From Stenotrophomonas rhizophila (GTDB lineage: Bacteria > Pseudomonadota > Gammaproteobacteria > Xanthomonadales > Xanthomonadaceae), in contig NZ_JACWUO010000017.1 of NCBI RefSeq assembly GCF_020857975.1, forward strand, positions 19,049 through 83,048: 64,000 nt of DNA, in the 5' to 3' direction. The stretch's first letter is position 1. Each line of letters begins with the position of its first letter. Under the pieces are notes generated by a model. It was not told the DNA's origin. It made no database searches and was given only the letters and a program-made list of their open reading frames with translations. Shown here in pieces: positions 8,334 through 16,478 of the stretch. The position numbers were made by a program, and so were the translations under genes.

Positions 8334-8972
8334 ATGCCCCCTGTACTGGATTGCCTGCTGCTGGATTTCGACGGCGTGCTGGTGCGCCATGCGCGCCACT
8401 TGCGCGCGCGCCACCTGGCCGCGAGCCTGGGCTGCAGCGCCGCACAGATCCAGGCCGCGCTGTTCGACAGCGGACTGGAGCAACAGCACGACGCCGGGTT
8501 GGACAGCACCGACTACCTGCAACAGCTCGGGGTGGCGCTGCACACCTCGGTCAGCGTTGCGCACTGGCAGGCCGCACGCATCGCCGCCTCGCCGCCACAG
8601 ACCGGCGTGATCGAACGCGTCCAGCGCATCGCGCGCCGCCTGCCCATTGCCATCCTGACCAACAACGGCGCGCTGATGGCCCAGACCATCCCGCTGATCC
8701 TGCCCACCCTGGCCACCGCCCTGCACGGCCGCATCCTGTGCAGCGGCGCGCTGGGCGGACGCAAACCCGACCCGGCGGTGTACGTGCAGGCGCTGGCCCG
8801 GCTCGGCGTCCGCGCCGAGCGCACGCTGTTCATCGATGACCTGTTCGTCAATGTGCGCGGTGCGCGCCTGGCCGGCCTACACGCTGAAACCGCGAACGAC
8901 AGCCGAGGTTTCAACAAGGTGCTCAAACGCTACGGCTTGGCCGCACAACCCATTGATGAAGAGCCCCCTTGA
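8334..8972 (+). CDS. HAD family hydrolase
   Basis: A 212-residue haloacid-dehalogenase superfamily protein: motif I LLLDFDGVLV (Asp at 11 and 13), motif II ILTNNGAL, motif III lysine in GGRKPDPAVY, and motif IV LFIDD. The domain arrangement (helical cap of about 70 residues after motif I) fits sugar-phosphatase-like subfamily IA enzymes; the substrate cannot be named. ATG 8334 places motif I eight residues in, normal for the family. The stop is followed by a G/C hairpin repeat. Confidence 0.88.
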   Translation: MPPVLDCLLLDFDGVLVRHARHLRARHLAASLGCSAAQIQAALFDSGLEQQHDAGLDSTDYLQQLGVALHTSVSVAHWQAARIAASPPQTGVIERVQRIARRLPIAILTNNGALMAQTIPLILPTLATALHGRILCSGALGGRKPDPAVYVQALARLGVRAERTLFIDDLFVNVRGARLAGLHAETANDSRGFNKVLKRYGLAAQPIDEEPP

Positions 8973-9000
8973 GTCAAGGGGGCGCGGCGACAGCCGCGGG
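8961..9000. repeat. G/C hairpin repeat after the HAD gene
   Basis: AGCCCCCTTGAGTCAAGGGGGC is followed by a GCGGCGACAGCCGC hairpin. A similarly organised sequence occurs at 20851-20890, suggesting a dispersed repeat family. Confidence 0.45.
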
Positions 9001-9023
9001 GTTGTGGATGCAATGTCCACGCA

Positions 9024-9096
9024 CCCGGATCTGCGGCGCAGATCCGGGTCTTCTTCGCGTCAGCGAAGAAGCGAGGTTTATCGCGAAGCGATAAAC
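9024..9096. repeat. Three consecutive hairpins at the argD 3' end
   Basis: Palindromes at 9024-9048 (CCCGGATCTGC... arm), 9050-9071 (CTTCTTCGC arm) and 9076-9096 (GTTTATCGC arm) follow each other within 75 bp. The last contains the argD stop codon. They separate convergent genes and could act as a bidirectional transcript end; no T-tract is present. Confidence 0.6.
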
Positions 9097-10307
9097 GAGG
9101 CGATCGCGGCACGCAGGCGCTTCAGGCCCTCGGCGATTTCCTCATCGCTGATGTTCAGCGCCGGCACGAAGCGCAGCACGTCCGGGCCGGCCTGCAGGGT
9201 CAGCAGGCCATGCTCGGCGGCATGGTCGAGGATGGCGCCGGCCTGGCCGGCGAAGTCCCGGTCCACCACCGCGCCCAGCATCAGGCCGCGGCCGCGCACC
9301 TGGCTGAACACCTTGAACTCGTCGTTGATCCGGCCCAGGCCATCGCGCAACGCCTGCGACTGGCGGCCCACGTTGTGCCCGATCTCCGGCGAGGACAGCT
9401 TGCGCAGCGCCACCCGTGCCACTGCCGCCGCCAGCGGATTGCCGCCGAAGGTGGTGCCGTGCGCGCCGAACTGCATCACCTCGGCCACCTTCGGCCCGGC
9501 CAGCATCGCGCCGATCGGGAAACCGCCGCCCAGGGCCTTGGCCAGGGTCACGATGTCCGGCGTGATGCCGTCCTGCCAGTGCGCGAACAGGGTGCCGGTG
9601 CGGCCCATGCCGACCTGGATTTCATCGAGCACCATCAGCGCGTCATGCTGGTCGCACAGCTCACGGATGCGCTGCATGAAGCCCGGCTTGGCCGGCATCA
9701 CCCCGCCCTCGCCCTGGATCGGCTCCAGCATCACCGCCGCCACGTCGCCGGCGGCCATCGCCGTTTCCAGCTGCGTCTCATCGTTGAAATCAACGTAGCG
9801 GAAGCCGCCGGGCAGCGGCTCGTAGCCTTCCTGGTACTTGGGCTGGGCGGTGGCGGTCACCGTCGCCAGGGTGCGGCCGTGGAAGCTGCCGCGGAAGGTC
9901 ACGATCACCCGCTGGTGGGCCGGGCGGCCTTGCGAAGCGGCCCACTTGCGCACCAGCTTGATCGCCACTTCATTGGCTTCGGCACCGGAATTGCACAGGA
10001 ACACCCGCTCGGCGAAGCGCGAGGAGGTCACCAGCTCTTCGGCCAGGCGCAGCGGCGGTTCGCTGTAGAACACGTTGCTGGTGTGCCACAGCTTGCCGGC
10101 CTGCTCGATCAGCGCCGCGGTCAGGTCCGGGTCGTTGTGGCCCAGCCCGCATACCGCGATGCCGGCGGCCAGGTCGATGAATTCACGGCCCTGGTTGTCC
10201 CAGACGCGCGCGCCCTGGCCACGTTCGAGCACCACCTGGCGCGGTTTGTACACCGGCAGGTAGTAATGCGACAGGGACAACAGCGGATCGGTGGCAGCGG
10301 CGGTCAT
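9078..10307 (-). CDS. argD: Acetylornithine aminotransferase
   Basis: A 409-residue class-III PLP aminotransferase: YKPRQVVLERGQGARVWD near the start, CNSGAEANEVAIKL, FHGRTLATVTAT, EPIQGEGGV, LDEIQVGMGRTG, the PLP lysine in TLAKALGGGFPIGA, and FGGNPLAAAVA. It converts N-acetylglutamate semialdehyde to acetylornithine in arginine synthesis, possibly also the succinyl-DAP step. The start MTAAATDPLLSL at 10307 is preferred over a longer frame that runs through the divergent channel gene's start. The distal end lies in a hairpin cluster. Confidence 0.93.
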   Translation of the reverse strand: MTAAATDPLLSLSHYYLPVYKPRQVVLERGQGARVWDNQGREFIDLAAGIAVCGLGHNDPDLTAALIEQAGKLWHTSNVFYSEPPLRLAEELVTSSRFAERVFLCNSGAEANEVAIKLVRKWAASQGRPAHQRVIVTFRGSFHGRTLATVTATAQPKYQEGYEPLPGGFRYVDFNDETQLETAMAAGDVAAVMLEPIQGEGGVMPAKPGFMQRIRELCDQHDALMVLDEIQVGMGRTGTLFAHWQDGITPDIVTLAKALGGGFPIGAMLAGPKVAEVMQFGAHGTTFGGNPLAAAVARVALRKLSSPEIGHNVGRQSQALRDGLGRINDEFKVFSQVRGRGLMLGAVVDRDFAGQAGAILDHAAEHGLLTLQAGPDVLRFVPALNISDEEIAEGLKRLRAAIASFIASR

Positions 10308-10362
10308 GGCGGTCAGCGGTTCGGGAAAGGCCCATTCTCGCCCCTCCACCGGCTGGGGCACA

Positions 10363-11244
10363 ATGCAGCCCATGCGCCCGTTCACCGCCCCCCAGCTCAA
10401 CCCCGCCACCCAGACCGGCTGGCGCCGGACCTGGTTCGACATCATCTACCGCCACGACACCCGGCCGTCGCGCAATTTCGACCTGCTGCTGGTCTACGCC
10501 ATCATCGCCAGCGTAGCGGTGGTCATGTTCGACAGCGTGCAGCAGTTCCATGCCGCCTACGCCGACGCGCTGTACGTGGTCGAATGGGGCTTCACCGTCC
10601 TGTTCACCATCGAGTACCTGCTGCGCCTGGTGGTGGTCAAACGCCCGCTGCGCTATGCGTTCAGCATCTGGGGCGTGATCGACCTGGCCTCCATCCTGCC
10701 CAGCTACCTGTCGCTGTTCATTCCCGGCGCGCAGAGCCTGCTGGTGGTGCGCGCGCTGCGCATCCTGCGGGTGTTCCGCATCCTCAAGCTGACCCGCTAC
10801 ATCGAGGAAAGCGGCATCCTGATGGAATCGCTGTGGCGCAGCCGGCGCAAGATCCTGCTGTTCCTGTTCACGGTGATCACCATCACCATCATCGCCGGCA
10901 CCCTGATGTACGTGATCGAAGGCCCCAACCACGGCTTCACCAGCATCCCCAGCAGCATGTACTGGGCAGTGGTGACCATGGCCACGGTGGGCTTTGGCGA
11001 CATCGTGCCGCAGACCGTGCTCGGCCGCTTCGTCACCTCGGTGCTGATCCTGATCGGCTACAGCATCATTGCCGTGCCCACCGGCATCTACACCGCCGAA
11101 CTGGCCAACACCATGCGCGATGCCGAACGGTCCGCGCGCCGGGATGCGCGCGGCTGCCCGCACTGCGGGCTGGAAGGGCACGAGGCAGACGCGCGGCATT
11201 GCCGTGGCTGTGGCGAAAAACTGCCCGAGACCTTCAACGCGTAA
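10363..11244 (+). CDS. Voltage-gated-type K+ channel with C-terminal zinc ribbon
   Basis: A 293-residue six-transmembrane ion-transport protein. S4 is visible as VVRALRILRVFRILKLTRY (positive charges near 130, 133, 136, 139 and 142) and the selectivity filter is TVGFGD (208-213) between S5 and S6. After S6 comes an amphipathic stretch and then a Cys4 zinc ribbon, C265-x2-C268 and C280-x2-C283. The channel would conduct K+ across the inner membrane. A second ATG at 10372 is possible. It is divergent from argD. Confidence 0.88.
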   Translation: MQPMRPFTAPQLNPATQTGWRRTWFDIIYRHDTRPSRNFDLLLVYAIIASVAVVMFDSVQQFHAAYADALYVVEWGFTVLFTIEYLLRLVVVKRPLRYAFSIWGVIDLASILPSYLSLFIPGAQSLLVVRALRILRVFRILKLTRYIEESGILMESLWRSRRKILLFLFTVITITIIAGTLMYVIEGPNHGFTSIPSSMYWAVVTMATVGFGDIVPQTVLGRFVTSVLILIGYSIIAVPTGIYTAELANTMRDAERSARRDARGCPHCGLEGHEADARHCRGCGEKLPETFNA

Positions 11245-11256
11245 GCGTGCGCCGGT

Positions 11257-12075
11257 TCAATCCAGGAACAGGTCCGGCAGCAGCGGCCGCGACGGGTCCA
11301 CCGCATAGCCGCTCAGATCGGTGATGCCGGCCTGCGCGAGCACTTCATCATCGAGCAGGAACTGGCCGCTGAAGCCGGCCGCCTCGCGGGTCAGCACCGC
11401 GTGCGCGGCGTCGGCCAGGATCTGCGGGGTGCGGCAACCGGCGATGTCCACCCCGGGAATCATGTTGATCGCATCGGTGGCGATGATGGTGCGCGGCCAC
11501 AGCGCATTGACCGCCACGCCCTGCGGCCCGAACTCGGCGGCTAGGCCCAGGGTAACCAGGCTCATGCCCATCTTGGCCAGGGTGTAGCCGGTGTGCGGCC
11601 CCCACCACTTCGGGTCCAGGCTGGGCGGCGGCGCCAGGGTGAGGATGTGCGGGTTGGGGGCCTGCAGCAGGTACGGCAGGCAGGCCTGCGCGCAGAGGAA
11701 GCTGCCGCGCGAATTGACCTGCTGCATCAGGTCGAAGCGCTTCATCGGCGTGTCCAGGGTGCCGCGCAGCCAGATCGCGCTGGCGTTGTTGACCAGGATG
11801 TCGATGCCGCCGAAGGTGTCCACGGTCGCGGCCACCGCCGCGCGCACCTGGTCTTCCTCGCGGATATCGCACTTCAGCGCCAGGCCCTGGCCGCCCACCG
11901 CGTTGACCGCCTCGGCCGCGCTGTGGATGGTGCCGGGCAGCTTCGGGTTGGGCACCGCCGACTTGGCCGCGATGGCCACGTTGGCGCCGTCACGCGCCGC
12001 GCGCAGCGCGATGGCCAGGCCGATGCCGCGCGAGGCGCCGGTGATGAACAGGGTCTTGCCTTGCAGACTGGTCAT
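11257..12075 (-). CDS. SDR family oxidoreductase (HSDL2-like)
   Basis: A 272-residue short-chain dehydrogenase: cofactor motif TGASRGIG at 12-19, LVNNASAIWL, and the catalytic YTLAK after a conserved HILTLAPPPSLDPKWW stretch that is typical of HSDL2-like SDRs. Arg in GASRG and Lys in AIAAKSA suggest NADP(H). The substrate is unknown; relatives are linked to fatty-acid metabolism. The start MTSLQGK at 12075 is chosen over upstream Mets because it begins the Rossmann strand. It is convergent with the channel gene, 12 bp apart. Confidence 0.88.
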   Translation of the reverse strand: MTSLQGKTLFITGASRGIGLAIALRAARDGANVAIAAKSAVPNPKLPGTIHSAAEAVNAVGGQGLALKCDIREEDQVRAAVAATVDTFGGIDILVNNASAIWLRGTLDTPMKRFDLMQQVNSRGSFLCAQACLPYLLQAPNPHILTLAPPPSLDPKWWGPHTGYTLAKMGMSLVTLGLAAEFGPQGVAVNALWPRTIIATDAINMIPGVDIAGCRTPQILADAAHAVLTREAAGFSGQFLLDDEVLAQAGITDLSGYAVDPSRPLLPDLFLD

Positions 12076-12452
12076 GCGAACGTCCTCGTTGCGATCACTG
12101 TAGACCGGCATTATGCCCAGCAACGCAGCGTCCGGCAGGGCCGGGCCCAGCCAACCGCAGGCCCGGCTGACCGTCGCGGTGACGCGGCCATGGCTGCCGA
12201 AGCAACGCTTGCGCGGTAGGGTCGGTTCCCAAACGACTGCCGAGCATGCCGATCAGCACGGTGACGCAGCAACGCCTGCCGAAGCAACGCTTCCTCGGCA
12301 ACGATCATGCCCACCATCGGCCGGGACACCGTACCGGCAGTCGTCCGGGGAGCGACCCTGCCAGCGGACTGCCTGGCTGGCGCCCACTGCAGGCGCCTTC
12401 GCGGCAGGTTCCGCAAAGTCGACCCATCGCGTGTGACATAAAGGTGGTGCAG
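12076..12452. other. Intergenic region with a diverged direct repeat
   Basis: No gene is supportable in these 377 bp. They hold two copies of a roughly 39-bp sequence 82 bp apart (12178-12216 and 12260-12298), sharing GTGACGC and CTGCCGAAGCAACGCTT, and the general look of decayed coding sequence. It separates the SDR start from the DUF2867 end. Confidence 0.55.
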
Positions 12453-12959
12453 CTACCCGTACCGCTGCACCTGCCGCCGCAGCAGATACGGCACGATCAA
12501 CCGATGCACCGGTGCCACCGGCAGCATGTACAGCCGTCCAAACGCGTTGTGGGTATGCACCACCGTGGCGACCTGCAGCAGGTCGCCCTGCCATTGCAGC
12601 GCCAGCTGTACGCGCAGATGGCGATCGTCGTCTTCCAGCACGATTGCGTCAGGTGTGCACTGCTTCATGGTGAAGATGCCCAGCCGTTGCCCCGGCTGTG
12701 GATCGTCTGCTTCCTGCACTGCGCGCAGCGAACCGAGGTCCTTCATGCCGAGCAGGCGCATGCCGCCGTTGCGTACCGCCATCAAGCCATCAAACCAGCC
12801 CGGCACGGCGGCGGCCAGGTCGCGATAGGCCTGCAGCGCCGATCGGCCGGCGCGTGACACCGGCACCTGGCAGGCGTGTGCGAAGTCGGCATCGGGCAGT
12901 TGCGCGAACAGCACGCTGCCGGCGCCGATCGGCACGACCGCAGTCTTGGCCACGCTCAC
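12453..12959 (-). CDS. DUF2867 domain-containing protein
   Basis: A 168-residue protein starting at a GTG (VSVAKTAVVPIGAGSVLFAQ) that overlaps the upstream kinase's TGA by 4 bp. It shows the DUF2867 layout: a HACQVPVSRAGRSALQAYRDL segment, a VPGWFDGLMAVRN helix, and a strand-rich half with DDRHLRVQLALQW and VATVVHTHNAFGRLYMLPVAPVHRLIVP. No signal peptide. Function unknown; the overlap implies stoichiometric translation with the kinase. Confidence 0.8.
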   Translation of the reverse strand: MSVAKTAVVPIGAGSVLFAQLPDADFAHACQVPVSRAGRSALQAYRDLAAAVPGWFDGLMAVRNGGMRLLGMKDLGSLRAVQEADDPQPGQRLGIFTMKQCTPDAIVLEDDDRHLRVQLALQWQGDLLQVATVVHTHNAFGRLYMLPVAPVHRLIVPYLLRRQVQRYG

Positions 12960-13618
12960 GCCTTGGGCCCCTGCCCCTCGTTGTCTTCCCAGTGCAGGAT
13001 CCTGCGGGTGACGAAGCGGTATACCGGCTTGCCGGTGCGGAACCACAGGTCGCGCACCCACGAGGTACGCTTGAGCAGGCGTTTTTCGACCGGGGTGAGG
13101 TGGTCGCGGCAGTACATGCGCTTGTGCTTGAGCAGGTGGCGCAGGTCTTCGCGGGCCAGCAGGCGCATCCATCGCGAGCGCGGGTTGCCGATCACCGCCA
13201 GCTGGAAGTCGATCAACGCCGGGCTGCCGTCCTCGCGTACCAGCCAGTTGGCTTCCTTGGCCAGGTCGTTGTGCGCGATGCCGTGCCGGTGCACGCGCTG
13301 CAGCAGGCGGCGGGCGGCGCGGAAATAGGCCAGGTCGCCGCGCGGCGGGCGCTGGTACATCGCATCGCCGGCCATGAAGCTGCGGTCCAGCCAGCGTCCG
13401 TTCCAGGCCAGCAGCGCCGGGGTGTCGGCCATGCCGCCCAGGTGCGCCAGCGCGCGCGCCTCGCGCCGGGCCAGCCACCAGGCCGGCAACCGCAGCCACC
13501 ACGGCGTGGCGCCCAGATCGCGGCGCACGAAGCGAACGCCATCCTGTTCGATCAGCAGGATGCAGCCAAAACTGTCGGCCTTGAGGGCCTTCGGGGCGGG
13601 ATCGGAGTGGTGGTTCAT
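12956..13618 (-). CDS. Kinase-like protein (small Ser/Thr or LPS-kinase type)
   Basis: A 220-residue protein with a compact kinase fold. The catalytic loop is HGIAHNDLAKEANWL (H116-N117-D118) and the metal site reads DFQ (137-139) instead of DFG. An N-lobe lysine is not obvious: RFVRRDLG may substitute. Such proteins are annotated in xanthomonads as serine/threonine or Kdo/WaaP-like kinases; the substrate is unknown. It has no membrane segment. The gene overlaps the DUF2867 gene downstream. Confidence 0.75.
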   Translation of the reverse strand: MNHHSDPAPKALKADSFGCILLIEQDGVRFVRRDLGATPWWLRLPAWWLARREARALAHLGGMADTPALLAWNGRWLDRSFMAGDAMYQRPPRGDLAYFRAARRLLQRVHRHGIAHNDLAKEANWLVREDGSPALIDFQLAVIGNPRSRWMRLLAREDLRHLLKHKRMYCRDHLTPVEKRLLKRTSWVRDLWFRTGKPVYRFVTRRILHWEDNEGQGPKA

Positions 13619-13719
13619 CGCGCCATTCTAGGGCGCGATCACGTGCGATCACCGTAGATGCCGCACATTGCGCCCGCCTGGCCGGCAGTCAGTCACTTTC
13701 GCCCCCCTATAATCGGCCG

Positions 13720-15717
13720 ATGGACTCGTCATGGATCGATGCCACGCTTGCGTGGATCTCAGCTCACCCGGTACTTGCCGGCGCGGTCATCTTCCTCATC
13801 GCCTTCTGCGATGCGGTGATCGTGCTTGGCGCAATCGTGCCTGCGCTGCCGTTGCTGTTCGCGGTGGGCGTGTTCATCGGCCTGGGCCAGATTTCCGGCC
13901 CGTATGCGGTGGCCTGCGCGGCGCTGGGCGCGTTCGCCGGCGACGGCATCAGCTACTGGATCGGGCGCCGCTGGGGCGACCGGTTGCGCGGCTTCTGGCC
14001 CTTCAGCAAATACCCGCAGCTGCTCGACCGCGGCGAAACGATGTTCCGCCGCAATGCCTTCAAGAGCATCCTGGTGGCGCGCTACGTGGGCGCGATCCGT
14101 CCGTTCGTGCCGGCCATCGCCGGCATGATGAAGATGCCGCTGTCGCGCTACATGCAGGCCAGCGCGATCGCCGGGGTGTCCTGGGCGGTGCTGTTCCTGG
14201 CCCCGGGCTGGGTGCTGGGCGAGGCCTATGACGCGGTGGCCGCGGTCGCCGGCCGGCTGGTGATGGTGCTGGGCCTGCTGGCGGTGTCGATGGGCGTGGT
14301 CTGGGCGATCGTGCTGTACGGCTACCGCTGGTCGGCCGCGCGCATGGACAACTGGCTGGCCGCGCTGCTGCGCTGGTCGACCCGGCACCCGACCCTGGGC
14401 CGCTACTCGGTGGCGGTGTTCGACCCGCAGCGGCGCGAATCGGTACCGCTGGCGATGCTGGCGCTGATGCTGCTGTTGCTGGGCTGGTGCTGGTTCGCGC
14501 TGTTGATGGCGGTAGTCGCCCACGGCGAACCGCTGCGCCTGGACCTGGCCGTGCACCACGCGATGCTGGCCCTGCGCAACCCGCTGGCCGACTACCCGAT
14601 GGCGGCGCTGGCCTCGCTGGGGGCCTGGCAGGTGCTGCTGCCGGCCACCGCGATGGGCCTGGGCTACCTGGCCTGGCGGCGGCGCTGGATGGCCGCGGCG
14701 CACTGGCTGGCGGCGCTGGCCTTCGGTTTGGCGCTGTGCAAACTGCTGGGCGCCACCGTGGATGTGGTGCGCCCGCCCGATGCCAGCAGCGGGTTCGGCT
14801 TCCCGTCGGTATCGGTGACCATGGCCACCATCACCTTCGGCTTCTTCGCGGTGCTGATCGCTCGTGAGCTGCCGGGCCGCACGCGGGTGTGGCCGTATCT
14901 GCTGTCGGGCATCATCGTCAGCCTGATCGGCTTTGCCCGCATCTACCTGGGTGCGCATTGGCTCAGCGATGTGATCGGCGGGATGCTGTTCGGCATCTTC
15001 TGGCTGCTGGTGCTGGGCATCGCCTACCGCCGCCGCTTCAACCGCTCGTTCTGGGTCAAGCCGGTGGCCTGGCTGTTCTACGGCACCTTCGCGCTGGCCG
15101 CGCTGTGGTACGCGCCGCGGCATATTCCACTCAAGCTGGCCCGCTTCGAGCCGGCCCAGCCGGCGCCGGCCGACATCGGCGCGCAGGCCTGGTGGGACAG
15201 CGGCTGGCAGCAGCTGCCGGCGCGCCGCAATGAGTTCGACGATGACCAGCGCTGGCCGCTGGACGTGCAGGTGGCCGGGCCGTTGGCGCCGTTGCAGCAG
15301 CGGCTGGAAAGCCAGGGCTGGCGCGTGCAGCCGCAGGCCGGCTGGCAGCAGGCGCTGCTGATGCTGGACACCTCGGCCACGCCGGAACAGGTACCGGTGC
15401 TGCCGGCCACGCTGGACACCCAGGTCGAATCGCTGCTGATGCTGCGCCCGGGCAATGCGCCCAACGAGCTCTTCGCGCTGCGCCTGTGGCCGGCGCCGGC
15501 ACGGCTGCAACCCGGCCGGCAGCCGTTGTGGCTGGGCAGTGCGCAGACCCTGCACTACCAGCGGCATGTGTACTTCATCGGCATGTGGCGGCCGCTGCGC
15601 GGCATCGATCCGTCGTTGAACGCGGTGCGCGAAGCCCTCGACGGCCTGCCGCAGCAGGTGGACACCCACCCGGAAACGCAGATGCCGGTGCTGCGGGTGC
15701 GCACGCCGGGGCGGTAA
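13720..15717 (+). CDS. DedA-PAP2-LssY fusion membrane protein
   Basis: A 665-residue multi-domain membrane protein. Residues 1-190 form a DedA/SNARE-associated domain (FAGDGISYWIGRRWGDRLRG, then VARYVGAIRPFVPAIAGMM). Residues about 240-450 form a PAP2 region with RPP, FPSVSVTMAT and GFARIYLGAHWLSDVIGG. Residues about 480-665 match the LssY C-terminal type (GPLAPLQQRLESQGWRV, HYQRHVYFIGMWR). PAP2 motifs 1 and 2 look degenerate (no KX6RP lysine, PSVS in place of PSGH), while motif 3 keeps its histidine. Likely role: envelope lipid handling. Confidence 0.88.
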   Translation: MDSSWIDATLAWISAHPVLAGAVIFLIAFCDAVIVLGAIVPALPLLFAVGVFIGLGQISGPYAVACAALGAFAGDGISYWIGRRWGDRLRGFWPFSKYPQLLDRGETMFRRNAFKSILVARYVGAIRPFVPAIAGMMKMPLSRYMQASAIAGVSWAVLFLAPGWVLGEAYDAVAAVAGRLVMVLGLLAVSMGVVWAIVLYGYRWSAARMDNWLAALLRWSTRHPTLGRYSVAVFDPQRRESVPLAMLALMLLLLGWCWFALLMAVVAHGEPLRLDLAVHHAMLALRNPLADYPMAALASLGAWQVLLPATAMGLGYLAWRRRWMAAAHWLAALAFGLALCKLLGATVDVVRPPDASSGFGFPSVSVTMATITFGFFAVLIARELPGRTRVWPYLLSGIIVSLIGFARIYLGAHWLSDVIGGMLFGIFWLLVLGIAYRRRFNRSFWVKPVAWLFYGTFALAALWYAPRHIPLKLARFEPAQPAPADIGAQAWWDSGWQQLPARRNEFDDDQRWPLDVQVAGPLAPLQQRLESQGWRVQPQAGWQQALLMLDTSATPEQVPVLPATLDTQVESLLMLRPGNAPNELFALRLWPAPARLQPGRQPLWLGSAQTLHYQRHVYFIGMWRPLRGIDPSLNAVREALDGLPQQVDTHPETQMPVLRVRTPGR

Positions 15718-15727
15718 TCCGGGCGGC

Positions 15728-15793
15728 GTAGAGCGGGGCTCTGCCCCGCTGGGCCGGGGATCGGGGAATCGGCCGGGTAGAACCCGGCTCTAC
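15728..15793. repeat. Two GTAG hairpins between convergent genes
   Basis: GTAGAGCGGGGCTCTGCCCCGCT (15728-15750, arms GCGGGGC and GCCCCGC) and GTAGAACCCGGCTCTAC (15777-15793). The second supplies the TAG stop codon of the LON-domain gene at 15790-15792. Confidence 0.7.
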
Positions 15794-16377
15794 GACAGTG
15801 CCGGAATCCAGCCCAGCAGGTCCTGCAGGCGCTGGTGCGGGTCGTCCTGCTGCAGCAGCTGCAGCCGCTGTGGTTCGTCCAGCGGCAGCAGTTCGGCCAG
15901 CCGCCAGCCGACCCAGCTGGCCTGGTCCAGCTGCGCCGGGTGGGTGGGTGCAAACGCGGCGCCGGCCTGTTCGATGATGTGGCCCAGCACGGTGGCCAGC
16001 AGCGCATGTTCCGGGCGCAGCTCGTCGTCGTGGTCGGGCGGGCTCCATTGCACGTCGGCCAGTATCAGGCCGCTGTCGCGGACCCGGGTATGCAGCACGT
16101 GGAAACGGCGCTGGCCGCGCAGGCGCAGCACCAGCACGCCATCGGCGCCTACGTCGAAGTCCTCGATGCGCGCCTCCACCCCGTAGGCGGCCGGCAATGC
16201 CGGGCGGCCGACCTCATCGCCGTCCAGGATCAGGCAGACGCCAAAGCTGCTGTCCTGGCGGCTGCACTCGCGCAGCATGTCCAGGTAACGGCGTTCGAAC
16301 ACCCGCAGGCCCAGCGCGGCGCCGGGCAGCAGCACCACGTGCAGCGGGAACAGGGGCAGTGAAGCGGTATCGGTCAT
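15790..16377 (-). CDS. LON substrate-binding domain protein
   Basis: A 195-residue protein made of the Lon N-terminal (LAN/PUA-like) domain only: SLPLFPLHVVLLPGAALGLRVFERRYLDM at the start and FGVCLI and GQRRFHVL later. It lacks the ATPase and protease parts of Lon. Stand-alone proteins of this type are widespread and functionally uncharacterised, probably peptide-binding. The start MTDTASL at 16377 is preferred to MPQAM four codons upstream. The stop codon lies inside a SMAG repeat. Confidence 0.88.
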   Translation of the reverse strand: MTDTASLPLFPLHVVLLPGAALGLRVFERRYLDMLRECSRQDSSFGVCLILDGDEVGRPALPAAYGVEARIEDFDVGADGVLVLRLRGQRRFHVLHTRVRDSGLILADVQWSPPDHDDELRPEHALLATVLGHIIEQAGAAFAPTHPAQLDQASWVGWRLAELLPLDEPQRLQLLQQDDPHQRLQDLLGWIPALS

Positions 16378-16478
16378 GGCCTGCGGCACGCGCCGCGATC
16401 AACGGAAAGCTGCGTTGAATCTTACCGCAGTGCCCTGCCGCGCCCTGTCGTCGGCGCGGCGTACCGGGTGGCGCGGGC

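Noticed and set aside
9210..11324. A 704-codon plus-strand frame across argD and the channel gene
   Set aside because: It runs antisense through argD and in another frame through the K+ channel, both with firm motifs.
13759..15669. A 636-codon minus-strand frame opposite the DedA-PAP2-LssY gene
   Set aside because: No domain features and His/Gln/Arg-rich; the plus-strand protein has clear membrane domains.
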